A stretch of DNA of 64,000 nt from Bradyrhizobium sacchari. GTDB lineage: Bacteria; Pseudomonadota; Alphaproteobacteria; Rhizobiales; Xanthobacteraceae. The position numbers and the translations under genes are program-made. The stretch is taken from contig NZ_LWIG01000013.1 of the NCBI RefSeq assembly GCF_002068095.1, positions 52,373 to 116,372 of the forward strand. Reading direction: 5' to 3'. The number at the start of each line of letters is the position of its first letter. Positions within the stretch are counted from its first letter, which is position 1. Below the pieces are notes generated by a model, which made no database searches, was not told where the DNA came from, and saw only the letters and a program-made list of their open reading frames with translations. Shown in pieces: positions 44,331-53,121 of the stretch.

Positions 44331-45680
44331 TCAGTGATTGACACTACGCAACACGTTGTCGACGCTCGTGCCGAGCTTGTCGACGATCAGGTCGATCTCG
44401 GCGGCGGAAGCGATATAGGGTGGCGCCAGCAGAACATGGTCGCCGCGGACGCCATCCACGGTGCCGCCGCCGGGATAACAGCCGAGCCCGTTGGCGAAGG
44501 CTTCGGCCTTGATCTTCTGATGCAGCTTGAGCGCGGGATCGAACGAGGTGCGGCTGGCGCGGTCGGCGACGAGCTCGATCGCCCAGAACAGCCCGCGGCC
44601 CCTGATGTCGCCGACATGGCGATGATTGCCGAAGCGCTCGGTCAGGCGCTGCTCGAGCTGCCGGCCGCGTTCCTTCACGCGATCGAGCAGGCCGTCCTCG
44701 AGGATCACATCCTGCACCGCGAGCGCCGCCGCGCAGGCAAGGGGATGCGCAAGGTAGGTATGGCCGTGCTGGAAGGCGCCCGAGCCCGCGCGGATGGTGT
44801 CGATGATCTTGCCGCTCGCCAGCATCGCGCCGATCGGCTGATAGCCGCCGCCGAGCCCCTTTGCGATGGCCTGGATATCGGGGGCGATGCCTTCCTGCTC
44901 CCAGGCATGCATCGTGCCGGTGCGGCCCATGCCCGACATGACCTCGTCGAGAATCAGCAGCGCACCGTGACGGTCGCAGATCTCGCGCACCGCCTTGAAG
45001 TAGCCATCCGGTGCGGTCACCGCGCCGGCGGTGGCGCCGACGACGGGCTCGGCGAGGAACGCCGCCACGGTGTCAGGGCCAAGCCGCTGGAACTCGGCTT
45101 CGAGCTCGGCGGCGAGCCGCGCCACGAAATGCGCATCCGACTCGCCCTCGCGCTTCTCGTGATAAGCAAAGGCCGGCGCGACGTGGCTGAACGCGGCCGA
45201 AAGCAGCGGCGCATAGGGCGCGCGGCGCCAGGCATTGCCGCCGGCGGCGAGCGCGCCGAGCGTGTTGCCATGATAGCTCTGCCGCCGCGCGATGAAATGC
45301 TGCCGCTGCGGCTCGCCGCGCTCGATGAAATATTGCCGCGCCAGCTTGATGCTGGCTTCGATTGCCTCCGATCCGCCGCTGACGAAATAGGCGTAGGCAA
45401 GTCCGCCCGGCTCGTGGCCGACCAGCCTCTCGGCCAGCGCCTCGGCCGGCTCGGAGGAGAAGAAGGCGGTGTGAGCATAGGCCAGCGTCGAGGCCTGTTT
45501 CGTCATTGCCGCGATCACGCGCGGATGCTGGTGGCCGAGGCAGGAGACCGCCGCCCCGCCGGAGGCGTCGATGACGCGGCGCCCGTCCTCGGCAAACAGA
45601 TAGACGCCTTCGCCGCCGATTGCCTTGGGCGGGGTTTCGCGTAGCGAGCGGTGCAGCACGCGGCTGGTGCGAGTGCTCAT
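44331..45680 (-). CDS. Class III (omega-type) PLP-dependent aminotransferase
   Basis: Fold-type I aminotransferase of 449 residues. PLP lysine in IAKGLGGGYQPIGAML, LILDEVMSGMGRTGTMHAW (Asp-Glu region), SYHGNTLGALAAGGN and FQHGHTYLAHPLACAAAL (Thr phosphate-binding region). Family includes omega-amino acid, beta-alanine and 2,2-dialkylglycine-type enzymes; substrate unknown. It starts 3 bp after the RpiR regulator and is followed by the binding protein, so the imported amino compound is probably its amino donor. Confidence 0.9.
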   Translation of the reverse strand: MSTRTSRVLHRSLRETPPKAIGGEGVYLFAEDGRRVIDASGGAAVSCLGHQHPRVIAAMTKQASTLAYAHTAFFSSEPAEALAERLVGHEPGGLAYAYFVSGGSEAIEASIKLARQYFIERGEPQRQHFIARRQSYHGNTLGALAAGGNAWRRAPYAPLLSAAFSHVAPAFAYHEKREGESDAHFVARLAAELEAEFQRLGPDTVAAFLAEPVVGATAGAVTAPDGYFKAVREICDRHGALLILDEVMSGMGRTGTMHAWEQEGIAPDIQAIAKGLGGGYQPIGAMLASGKIIDTIRAGSGAFQHGHTYLAHPLACAAALAVQDVILEDGLLDRVKERGRQLEQRLTERFGNHRHVGDIRGRGLFWAIELVADRASRTSFDPALKLHQKIKAEAFANGLGCYPGGGTVDGVRGDHVLLAPPYIASAAEIDLIVDKLGTSVDNVLRSVNH

Positions 45681-45683
45681 GGA

Positions 45684-46556
45684 TCAACCTTTCTCCGAGA
45701 CGTAGGTGGTAGCCGCGGCGAGCCGCGCCTCGGTATGTTCCAGACGTTTCTTCGCGGCGAGGCCGCCGAGCGAGAACGTGACCGCTGCGAGTGACTGCGC
45801 GATCGCGATCGCGCCGGTGAGACTGGGGAAAAAACCGGGCGAGGAGGCCGCTTCGAACAGCAGCACGTGGGCGGCGCCCTCAGCCATCGGTGCCGAAAGG
45901 CTGTCCGCGATCGCGATCAGCGTTGCGCCGCTGCAATGAGCGGCCTGGGCGACGCGGACGCTCGCATGCGTGTAGGGCAGGAAGCCGAGGACGATGACGG
46001 CTTCGCCGGGGCGGAACGCGCCGAGATCGAGATCGTCGGGGCCGGATGCGCCGACGAGTTGCACCTGCTCGGGGCGGAACAGCCGCAGTTCGTAGTTCAG
46101 GAGTTCGGCGACGCTACGGCAGCTGCGATAGCCCGCGATCCAGATCCGCTTGGCCTCGTGCAGCGCACGGGCGGCTTCCGCAATGGGGTGTGCGGGAATG
46201 CGCGGAAGGCCCGCGGCCTCGGCCTCGAGCTTGTCGATGACGAGCGCGACGTCGGCGTGAGGGCCGTGACGGCGGCTTTTTGCGCGGCCGGAGAAGGGCG
46301 AGGTCTGCGATGGACGCCGCGCCTCGGTCAGCGCCGCGCGCAGCTCGTCCCAGCCGGAATAGCCGATCGCCTTGGCGAGCCGGGTGAACGCGGCGGGATC
46401 GGCGCCGGCCTCGGCGGCGAGATCGCGCATCGAGCGGGTGGTGGCGTCGTAATCATTGGCGGCAACAAAGCGGCCGACCTCCTGCAAGCGCAGGGGGAGC
46501 GATGGCAATGCGATGCGCAGTTCGCTCAGGGGCGAGGATTTCGCGGGCTCGGCCAT
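45684..46556 (-). CDS. RpiR/MurR family transcriptional regulator
   Basis: Protein of 290 residues. N-terminal HTH_6 domain (about 12-85) with LPLRLQEVGRFVAANDYDAT and MRDLAAEAGADPAAFTRLAK; C-terminal SIS domain (about 125-260) with IWIAGYRSCRSVAELLNYEL, GEAVIVLGFLPYTH and ATLIAIADSLSAPMAEGA. SIS domains sense sugar phosphates or related ligands. ATG 46556 is chosen because it lies just outside a large palindrome; longer in-frame starts run through it. Divergent from the permeases and first in an operon with the aminotransferase and binding protein. Confidence 0.9.
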   Translation of the reverse strand: MAEPAKSSPLSELRIALPSLPLRLQEVGRFVAANDYDATTRSMRDLAAEAGADPAAFTRLAKAIGYSGWDELRAALTEARRPSQTSPFSGRAKSRRHGPHADVALVIDKLEAEAAGLPRIPAHPIAEAARALHEAKRIWIAGYRSCRSVAELLNYELRLFRPEQVQLVGASGPDDLDLGAFRPGEAVIVLGFLPYTHASVRVAQAAHCSGATLIAIADSLSAPMAEGAAHVLLFEAASSPGFFPSLTGAIAIAQSLAAVTFSLGGLAAKKRLEHTEARLAAATTYVSEKG

Positions 46557-46564
46557 GAAACATT

Positions 46565-46593
46565 TGTTGCATGAAACCAGGTTTGGTGCAACA
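46565..46593. promoter_or_regulatory. 29-bp palindromic candidate RpiR operator
   Basis: Outer arms TGTTGCA (46565-46571) and TGCAACA (46587-46593), inner arms AAACC (46574-46578) and GGTTT (46580-46584) around one central A. Apart from the two bases between inner and outer arms on each side and the centre, all 24 positions are symmetric. It lies 8 bp before the rpiR ATG and 50 bp before the permease GTG, ideal for control of both directions. Confidence 0.8.
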
Positions 46594-46643
46594 GTTGACG
46601 TGCGCCGCCGGAAATCATTGCATTCGAGAAGGATTTTTGTGCT

Positions 46644-47828
46644 GTGACCGCCGATCATCCCAGACCGCCGCCGCGCCGCCGCCTCTTCGCGCTCGGCCGC
46701 AACGAATTGAAGGGCCTGTTCTGGCAGGTCCTGGTGGTCGGCATCGCGCTCGCGGTGATCGCCTTCCTCTGGTCCAACACCGTCACCAACCTGTCGGCCC
46801 GCCGGATCACCACCGGCTTCGCCTTCCTCGGCCGCGAGGCCGGCATGCCGATCGCCGACAGCCTGCTCGCCTACAGTCCGAGGGATCCCTACCTCTGGGC
46901 CTTCGTCGTCGGCATCGCCAACACCCTGCGCGTTGCGGTGATCGGCATCGTGCTCGCGACCCTTCTGGGCACGCTGATCGGCATCTCCAGGCTGTCGGCC
47001 AACTGGCTGTTGTCGCGGCTTGCCGCCGTCTATGTCGAAACCCTCCGTGACATCCCGCTGCTGCTCCAGCTGCTGTTCTGGTACGTGCTGATGCAGGCGC
47101 TGCCAGCCGCGCGCGCAGCGTGGCGGCCCGTCGAGGGCGTGTTCCTGTCCAATCGTGGCCTGATCCTGCCGGCTATCCCGATCGGCTCGCCGCAACTCTG
47201 GGTACTCGGCACGGCCGTGCTGGGCCTTGTCGTGTTCTACGTCATCCGGCGCCGGCTGATCGCGCAGCAGATGCGCGACGGCCGGCCGCGGCCGGCCTGG
47301 CCCTTTGCGCTCGGCCTCATCGTTGCGCTGCCGGCGGCCGTCTCGCTGGTGCTCGGCGTGTCCTGGACGATCGAATGGCCACAGCTGCGCGGCTTCAACT
47401 TCGTCGGCGGGCTGACGCTTGCGCCGGAATATTTCGCGCTACTGATCGCGCTCGTGACCTATACCTCGGCCTTCATTGCCGAGATCGTGCGCAGCGGCAT
47501 CCAGTCCGTACCGCGCGGCCAGTGGGATGCCGCCAATGCGCTCGGCCTGCGCCGCAGCTTCATGCTGCGGCAGATCATCCTGCCGCAGGCGCTTCGGGTG
47601 ATCGTTCCGCCGATGACGAGCCAGTACCTTAATCTGACCAAGAACTCCTCCCTCGCGGTCGCGATCGGCTATCAGGACGTGGTCTCGGTCGCCAACACCA
47701 CGCTGAACCAGACCGGGCAGGCGATCGAGGCGATCACGCTGATCATGGCAGTGTTCCTGACCATCAGTCTTTCCATCAGCTTCTTCATGAACTGGTACAA
47801 TGCGCGCATCGCGCTGGTGGAGCGCTGA
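46644..47828 (+). CDS. Polar amino acid ABC transporter permease (AapQ-like)
   Basis: Inner-membrane permease of 394 residues. N-terminal helix about 28-47, then a long segment and the HisM/GlnP-type permease domain: VVGIANTLRVAVIGIVLATL, ETLRDIPLLLQLLFWYVLMQ and AANALGLRRSFMLRQIILPQ (EAA loop, with RQIILPQALR). AapQ of rhizobia has the same long periplasmic insert. GTG start at 46644; the upstream end coincides with the divergent operator. Translationally linked to the next permease (2-bp gap). Confidence 0.9.
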   Translation: MTADHPRPPPRRRLFALGRNELKGLFWQVLVVGIALAVIAFLWSNTVTNLSARRITTGFAFLGREAGMPIADSLLAYSPRDPYLWAFVVGIANTLRVAVIGIVLATLLGTLIGISRLSANWLLSRLAAVYVETLRDIPLLLQLLFWYVLMQALPAARAAWRPVEGVFLSNRGLILPAIPIGSPQLWVLGTAVLGLVVFYVIRRRLIAQQMRDGRPRPAWPFALGLIVALPAAVSLVLGVSWTIEWPQLRGFNFVGGLTLAPEYFALLIALVTYTSAFIAEIVRSGIQSVPRGQWDAANALGLRRSFMLRQIILPQALRVIVPPMTSQYLNLTKNSSLAVAIGYQDVVSVANTTLNQTGQAIEAITLIMAVFLTISLSISFFMNWYNARIALVER

Positions 47829-47830
47829 GC

Positions 47831-48940
47831 ATGAGCGCAGTCACCGACATCCCCGAAGCACCCCGCGCCGCCCGCCGACCGCAGATCGGCAATCCGGCCC
47901 TGCGCTGGCTGCGTACCAACCTGTTCTCGTCGATCCCCAACGGCATCCTCACGGTCGTGCTGCTGGCTCTGCTGGCCAAAGGCATTTTCAGCTTCGCGCA
48001 ATGGGGCCTCGCGAACGCAGTGTGGCTGACGCCGGCGAACGATTCCAGCGCCTGCCGCGCCGTGCGTGGCGTCGGCGCCTGCTGGGCCATCATCCCCGAA
48101 AAATACCGCTTCATCCTGTTCGGCACCTATCCGTTTGACGAGCAGTGGCGGCCGGCGCTGTCGGTCGTGCTGTTCATCGCGCTGTATTTTCTCTCGACCC
48201 GCCGCGCGCTATGGCGACGCGAGCTCGCCTATCTCTGGATCGGTGCGCTGGCGCTGATCAGCGTGCTGATGTGGGGCGGCGTGTTCGGGCTGTCCTTTGT
48301 CTCGCAGGACCGCTGGGGCGGACTGCCGGTGACGCTGATCCTGGCGACGTTCGGTCTGGCCTTCGGCTTCCCGCTCGGCATCCTCGTCGCGCTCGGCCGG
48401 CGCTCGAAGCTGCCGGCGATCCGCTCGCTCAGCGTGCTCTATGTCGAGCTGATCCGCGGCGTGCCGCTGGTGAGCCTGCTGTTCATGGCAAGCGTGATGT
48501 TTCCGCTGTTCATGCCCAGCGGGTTCAACATCGACAAGCTGCTGCGTGCCCAGATCGCGATCATCCTGTTCGCCGGCGCCTACCTCGCCGAAGTCATCCG
48601 CGGCGGTCTCCAGGCCGTGCCGCGCGGACAATATGAAGCCGCCGATGCGCTGGGACTGTCCTACTGGCGCAAGCACCGGCTGATCGTCCTGCCGCAGGCG
48701 ATCCGCCATGTCATCCCGCCGCTGGTGAACACCTTCATCGCCTTCTTCAAGGACACCAGCCTCGTGCTGATCATCGGCATCTTCGACCTGCTGACCACGG
48801 CGAAGACCGCGATCATCGATCCGGCCTGGCAGCAGTTTTCGGTCGAGGTCTACATCTTCGTCGCCGCGATCTACTTCATGTTTTGCTTCGCGATGTCGCG
48901 CTACAGCCGGAGCCTGGAGGCGCATACGGCATCGAGGTGA
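47831..48940 (+). CDS. Polar amino acid ABC transporter permease (AapM-like)
   Basis: Inner-membrane permease of 369 residues. IPNGILTVVLLALLAKGIF at the N-terminus, a periplasmic loop containing a Cys pair (SSACRAVRGVGACWA), then the permease domain with LYVELIRGVPLVSLLFMASV and AADALGLSYWRKHRLIVLPQ. AapM length matches (about 380). No ATPase gene follows, although aapP normally does; the next gene is a small exported protein. The system must borrow an ATPase from elsewhere or be incomplete. Confidence 0.9.
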   Translation: MSAVTDIPEAPRAARRPQIGNPALRWLRTNLFSSIPNGILTVVLLALLAKGIFSFAQWGLANAVWLTPANDSSACRAVRGVGACWAIIPEKYRFILFGTYPFDEQWRPALSVVLFIALYFLSTRRALWRRELAYLWIGALALISVLMWGGVFGLSFVSQDRWGGLPVTLILATFGLAFGFPLGILVALGRRSKLPAIRSLSVLYVELIRGVPLVSLLFMASVMFPLFMPSGFNIDKLLRAQIAIILFAGAYLAEVIRGGLQAVPRGQYEAADALGLSYWRKHRLIVLPQAIRHVIPPLVNTFIAFFKDTSLVLIIGIFDLLTTAKTAIIDPAWQQFSVEVYIFVAAIYFMFCFAMSRYSRSLEAHTASR

Positions 48941-49062
48941 TCCAGGACCCACGGAATGCCTATGCGACGCCTATAACGCAAGCGCGGATTCAGCCTGGGA
49001 TTCCTACGTTGCCAAAGCCATCTCCTGTTTGCTGGTGGCATTCAACAAGAGGCACGTGAATC

Positions 49063-49275
49063 ATGATGAAGTCTGTTCTCGCTGCGTCGGCCATTCTGGT
49101 CGCGCTTTGCGCCGCCGCCGCCGCGCGCGACGTGGTGCACCATCCCTATGCGAATTCGGAAGGCGCCGTCCAGCTGTCGCAGGTCCATCCGGCCTCCATG
49201 GACTATTCAGCCATGGCCGAGGACGTCGGCTATGATGCGCACCAGTACCACGGCGGCCCCAAAGTGAACGACTAG
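49063..49275 (+). CDS. Small exported hypothetical protein (70 aa)
   Basis: Protein of 70 residues with a clear Sec signal peptide (MMKSVLAASAILVALCAAAA then cleavage near ARD, about residue 21) and a mature part of about 49 residues rich in His, Tyr and Asp: VVHHPYANSEGAVQLSQVHP, then DVGYDAHQYHGGPKVND. I do not recognise a family. AGAGG lies about 10 bases before the ATG pair. The neighbours give no functional hint; no operon partner is evident. Confidence 0.7.
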   Translation: MMKSVLAASAILVALCAAAAARDVVHHPYANSEGAVQLSQVHPASMDYSAMAEDVGYDAHQYHGGPKVND

Positions 49276-49341
49276 GACTGATCTTGGGGGCAAGGCCGTG
49301 GTGGCTGGTCACATACCAACGGTTCGATGGCGAAGATGCCG

Positions 49342-49370
49342 GCACCGGGGACAGCCAAGGTCCCCGGTGC
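49342..49370. terminator. Perfect 11-bp hairpin between convergent genes
   Basis: GCACCGGGGAC (49342-49352) and GTCCCCGGTGC (49360-49370), 7-base loop. No T-run on either side, so termination would need Rho; it may still define transcript ends of the exported-protein gene and the amidase. Confidence 0.5.
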
Positions 49371-49378
49371 GGCGTACC

Positions 49379-50797
49379 TTATGCCTTCATCTTCGGGTCG
49401 ATCGGCGTCGTCGCGCGCAGGCCGAGAATGTCCTCCAGCACCTTCGCGCCGGCGATCACCTGCGCGTCGGCGCGCGGGGCGCCGACGACCTGCACGCCGA
49501 CCGGCAGGCCCGATGTCGTGAAGCCGCACGGCAGCGACAGCGAGGGGCAGCAGGCAAGCGTGATGGCGTAGACGATACCGAGCCATTCGACATAATTCTC
49601 GAATTTCTTGCCGCCGCATTCGGCGACATAGCGTTTTTCGATCGGGAAGGGCGGGACGATCGTCGTCGGTGTCAGCAACAGATCATAGGTCTTGAAGAAA
49701 TCGACCGCGCGGGCGGTCATGTTGACGCGCTGCGCCTCGGCGCGCGCGAGTTGCTCGACCGTGAGCTTGAGGCCTTCTTCGATGTTCCAGATCACCTCGG
49801 GCTTGAGCAGATCGCGCTTGTTGCGCAGCAGATTGGCCTTGGTGATCGCGAAATCGAAGGCGCGCAGCACGTGGAAGCATTCATGCGCCTCGCGCCAGTC
49901 GGGATGTGCCTCCTCGACGATGGCGCCGGCTTCCGCGAAACGTTCGGCGGCCTTGCGCGTGATCGCCTTGACCTCGGGATCGACAGGGGTGATGCCGAGA
50001 TCGGGGGAATAGGCGATGCGCTTCGGTCTCTTGCCCGCCTGGGCCGCCGACAGGAACGAGGTCGTGGGCGCCGGCAGCGACAGCGGATCATCCGCATAGT
50101 CGCCGCTCATGGCATCCAGCAGCAGCGCGAGATCCTCGACGTTGCGCGCCATCGGGCCGACGACGCCGAGATTGCGATCGATGCCCGCTTTGGGGGTATG
50201 TGCGACGCGGCCGATGCTTGGCCGCATGCCGACCACACCGCAGAATGCCGCAGGGCTGCGCAAAGATCCGCCCATGTCGGAGCCCTGCGCCAGCCACGCC
50301 ATGCCGGTCGCAAGCGCCACGGCGGCGCCGCCGGAGGAGCCGGCTGCCGATTTCGCCGTATCCCAGGGATTGAGCGTCGCGCCAAACACCTCGTTGAAGG
50401 TGTTGGCACCAGCGCCGAACTCCGGCGTGTTGGATTTGGCGTAGACCACCGCGCCGTTGGCTTCGAGGTTCTCGACCATGAGATCGGACTTCGCGGGGAT
50501 GTTATCCTTGAAGATCGGCGAGCCCTGCGTGTTCAGCACGCCGGCGACATCGGTCAGGTCCTTGATCGGCACCGGCAGGCCGGCGAGCAGCCCGCGCGCG
50601 CCGGCCGGCTTCTGCATCATGGCTTTCGCATTGGTCCGCGCGCGATCGAAGCACAGTGTCGGCAGCGCGTTCACCTTGCCGTCGACCTCCTTGATGCGCT
50701 TCTCCACCACGTCCAGCAGCTCGAGCGGTGAGACGTCGCCTGAGCGCAGCTTGTCGACGACGGTGCAGGCGGTTTCGCGGATCAGGTCTTGAGACAA
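49379..50797 (-). CDS. Amidase signature family enzyme
   Basis: Hydrolase of 472 residues with the Ser-cisSer-Lys triad: Lys79 in LPVPIKDLTDVAG, cis-Ser154 in AAGSSGGAAVALATG and nucleophile Ser178 in SDMGGSLRSPAAF. The C-terminal half (LLLTPTTIVPPFPIEKRYVA, ACCPSLSLPCGFTTSGLPVG) fits the family. It cleaves an amide; aliphatic or aromatic substrate cannot be told. No signal peptide. It is followed on the plus-strand side by a family A repeat and then the SDR gene, same strand, 117 bp upstream. Confidence 0.9.
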   Translation of the reverse strand: MSQDLIRETACTVVDKLRSGDVSPLELLDVVEKRIKEVDGKVNALPTLCFDRARTNAKAMMQKPAGARGLLAGLPVPIKDLTDVAGVLNTQGSPIFKDNIPAKSDLMVENLEANGAVVYAKSNTPEFGAGANTFNEVFGATLNPWDTAKSAAGSSGGAAVALATGMAWLAQGSDMGGSLRSPAAFCGVVGMRPSIGRVAHTPKAGIDRNLGVVGPMARNVEDLALLLDAMSGDYADDPLSLPAPTTSFLSAAQAGKRPKRIAYSPDLGITPVDPEVKAITRKAAERFAEAGAIVEEAHPDWREAHECFHVLRAFDFAITKANLLRNKRDLLKPEVIWNIEEGLKLTVEQLARAEAQRVNMTARAVDFFKTYDLLLTPTTIVPPFPIEKRYVAECGGKKFENYVEWLGIVYAITLACCPSLSLPCGFTTSGLPVGVQVVGAPRADAQVIAGAKVLEDILGLRATTPIDPKMKA

Positions 50798-50823
50798 CTA
50801 TCGTACTCCTGTGCTTATTCAAA

Positions 50824-50906
50824 CGTCATTGCGAGCGCAGCGAAGCAATCCAGACTGCTACCGGCGGATACATTCCTGGATTGCTTCGCTACGCTCGCAA
50901 TGACGA
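50824..50906. repeat. Palindromic intergenic repeat, family A copy 5
   Basis: CGTCATTGCGAGCGCAGCGA at the left, TCGCTACGCTCGCAATGACG at the right, one mismatch in the outer arm. Between the amidase and the SDR gene. Confidence 0.88.
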
Positions 50907-50914
50907 GGATAGAG

Positions 50915-51691
50915 TTAACCCCAGCCCGCGCTGATGCCGCCGTCGACCGTGTAGATCACGCCCGAGGTATAGCCGGCGCGGTCCGACGCCAGGAAGGCCA
51001 TGAGATCGCCGATCTCCCGCGCATGCGCGGGGCGTCCGAGCGGCAGGCTCTTCTGGAATTCCTTGTAGCGGCTTTCGTCACCGAACTGGTGCTTCGCCCG
51101 CGTCTTGAGCAGGGTGACGTGGCGGTCGGTGCCGACGGGCCCGGGATTGATGCCGACCACGCGGATGTTGTCTGCGAGGCTCTTGCCGCCGAGCGCGCGG
51201 GTGAAAGCCATCAGCGCAGCATTGCCGGCGCTGCCGCAGATGTAGTTGGCGTCGAACTTCTCGCCGGCGGCGCCGATGTCGTTGACGATGACGCCGCCGC
51301 CCTTCGCCTTCATCTGGGCGTAGATGTACCGCGTGAGGTTGATGTAACCGAACACCTTCAATTCCCAGGCGTGGCGCCAGGTCGCCTCGTCGATCTTGTC
51401 GATCGAACCGCCGGGGATGTCGCCGGCGTTGTTGACGAGGACGTCGATGTCGGCGGCTTCCTTCGCCAGCCGCGCCACATCCTCTTCCTTGCGCAGGTCG
51501 ACAATGCTCGTCACGGCGTCGATCTGGTGCGCAGCGCGCAGGCGATCCGCCAGCGCCTTGAGCTGGTCGCCGCTGCGGGCGGCGAGCAGGAGATGCGCGC
51601 CTTCCTCGGCAAACGCCTCGGCGGCGGCTGCGCCAATGCCCTTGGATGCGCCGGTGATCAGGACGCGCTTGCCGCGCAGATGCAGATCCAT
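50915..51691 (-). CDS. Short-chain dehydrogenase/reductase family protein with altered active site
   Basis: Rossmann protein of 258 residues. NAD(P)-binding TGASKGIG (13-20), NNAG (87-90) and the late NPGPVGTD block are normal. The active site is not: Tyr150 is followed by ICGS, so the catalytic Lys of YxxxK is Ser154, and the expected Ser near residue 137 is replaced in VIVNDIGAAG. The rest of the sequence (GNAALMAFTRALGGKSLADN) is well formed, so it is not a pseudogene. Possibly a subgroup with a different mechanism or a non-catalytic role. Substrate unknown. Confidence 0.85.
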   Translation of the reverse strand: MDLHLRGKRVLITGASKGIGAAAAEAFAEEGAHLLLAARSGDQLKALADRLRAAHQIDAVTSIVDLRKEEDVARLAKEAADIDVLVNNAGDIPGGSIDKIDEATWRHAWELKVFGYINLTRYIYAQMKAKGGGVIVNDIGAAGEKFDANYICGSAGNAALMAFTRALGGKSLADNIRVVGINPGPVGTDRHVTLLKTRAKHQFGDESRYKEFQKSLPLGRPAHAREIGDLMAFLASDRAGYTSGVIYTVDGGISAGWG

Positions 51692-51849
51692 GGGGAATAC
51701 TCGCGAGGATGGGAACTGGATGAAATCAGTAGGCGCCCGGCAGCGCCATGGTCAACATTGCAGTGCAGCGTTGCGCTGCCGCCGACTTTGGTCCATTGCA
51801 GTGCGATCAAAAAAGGCGGCGGCTGCCGGACCAACCAAGGACGTTCTCG

Positions 51850-52923
51850 ATGAGCAAGAAACAATACCGGATCGCGGTCATTCCCGGCGACGGCATCGGC
51901 AAGGAAGTCATGCCGGAAGGCCTGCGCGTCCTGGAGGCGGCCGCGAAGAAGCATGGCGTCTCGGTGCATTTCGACCATTTCGACTTCTCGTCCTACGACT
52001 ATTACGAGAAGCACGGCCAGATGATGCCCGATGACTGGAAGGAGAAGATCGGCAAGCACGACGCGATCTATTTCGGCGCGGTCGGCTGGCCGGCCAAGAT
52101 TCCGGATCACGTCTCGCTGTGGGGTTCGCTGATCAAGTTTCGCCGCGAGTTCGACCAGTATGTAAATCTGCGTCCGGTGCGGCTGATGCCCGGCGTGCCG
52201 TCACCGCTGGCGGGTCGCAAGCCCGGCGACATCGATTTCTGGGTGGTGCGCGAGAACACCGAAGGCGAATACTCTTCGGTTGGTGGCCGCATGTTCCCGG
52301 ACACCGATCGCGAGTTCGTCACCCAGCAGACGGTGATGACCCGCATCGGCGTCGATCGCATCCTGAAATTCGCCTTCGAGCTCGCGCAATCGCGGCCGAA
52401 GAAGCACCTGACATCGGCGACCAAGTCCAACGGCATCTCCATCACCATGCCGTACTGGGACGAGCGCGTGGAGGCGATGGCCAAGAAGTTTCCGGGTGTG
52501 AAGTGGGACAAGTATCACATCGACATCCTCACCGCGAACTTCGTGCTGCACCCGGACTGGTTCGACGTCGTGGTTGGCTCGAACCTGTTCGGCGACATCC
52601 TGTCCGACCTCGGCCCGGCCTGCACCGGCACGATCGGCATCGCGCCGTCCGGCAACATCAATCCCGAAGGCGACTTTCCCTCGGTGTTCGAGCCGGTGCA
52701 CGGCTCGGCGCCCGATATCGCAGGCCAGGGCATCGCCAACCCGATCGGCATGATCTGGTCGGGCGCGATGATGCTCGAACATCTCGGCGAGAAGGAAGCC
52801 GGCAAGTCGATCGTCGAAGCGATCGAGCGTACGCTGGCCGAGCGCACGCTGCGCACCAAGGACCTCGGCGGCAATGCCGACACCACGGCCTGCGGCAAGG
52901 CGGTTGCGGATATGGTGGATTAG
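51850..52923 (+). CDS. Tartrate dehydrogenase/D-malate dehydrogenase type enzyme (isocitrate/isopropylmalate dehydrogenase family)
   Basis: NAD-dependent beta-decarboxylating dehydrogenase of 357 residues. IAVIPGDGIGKEV at the N-terminus, LRPVRLMPGVPSPL, WVVRENTEGEYSSVGGR (TtuC/DmlA-type; isocitrate enzymes differ here), GSNLFGDILSDLGPACTGTI with the metal-binding Asp residues, and VFEPVHGSAPDIAGQGIANP. Probable substrates are tartrate, D-malate or a related hydroxy acid. AAGGA lies upstream of ATG 51850. Divergent from the SDR gene with a 158-bp gap. Confidence 0.9.
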   Translation: MSKKQYRIAVIPGDGIGKEVMPEGLRVLEAAAKKHGVSVHFDHFDFSSYDYYEKHGQMMPDDWKEKIGKHDAIYFGAVGWPAKIPDHVSLWGSLIKFRREFDQYVNLRPVRLMPGVPSPLAGRKPGDIDFWVVRENTEGEYSSVGGRMFPDTDREFVTQQTVMTRIGVDRILKFAFELAQSRPKKHLTSATKSNGISITMPYWDERVEAMAKKFPGVKWDKYHIDILTANFVLHPDWFDVVVGSNLFGDILSDLGPACTGTIGIAPSGNINPEGDFPSVFEPVHGSAPDIAGQGIANPIGMIWSGAMMLEHLGEKEAGKSIVEAIERTLAERTLRTKDLGGNADTTACGKAVADMVD

Positions 52924-52934
52924 TTCGCTGCTCG

Positions 52935-53098
52935 CCCTCTCCCCTAGTGGGAGAGGGTGGCTTCGATGCGAAGCATCGAAGACGGGTGAGGGGTCTCTCA
53001 CCGCGGAGATTGGCCTCTGGTTCGAGAAATATTTTCTTTGCGGAGCGAACCCCTCATCCGGCGCATCGCGCCACCTTCTCCCACAAGGGGAGAAGGGA
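52935..53098. repeat. Palindromic intergenic repeat, family E
   Basis: CCCTCTCCC (52935-52943) with GGGAGAGGG (52949-52957), CTTCGATGC-GAA-GCATCGAAG next to it, and the CCTTCTCCCACAAGGGGAGAAG stem form at the right end (quoted in part by its arms TTCTCCC and GGGGAGAA). Lies between the tartrate-dehydrogenase-like and Ldh genes, which converge. Confidence 0.82.
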
Positions 53099-53121
53099 AG
53101 GTCAGCGCGCTCCCGCTTGAA

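Noticed and set aside
43554..45644. 696-codon plus-strand frame opposite the binding protein and aminotransferase
   Set aside because: Spans two real genes on the other strand and has no recognisable motif.
50915..51691. SDR as a pseudogene
   Set aside because: Despite the missing catalytic Lys, the frame is full length with normal cofactor motifs and codon use.
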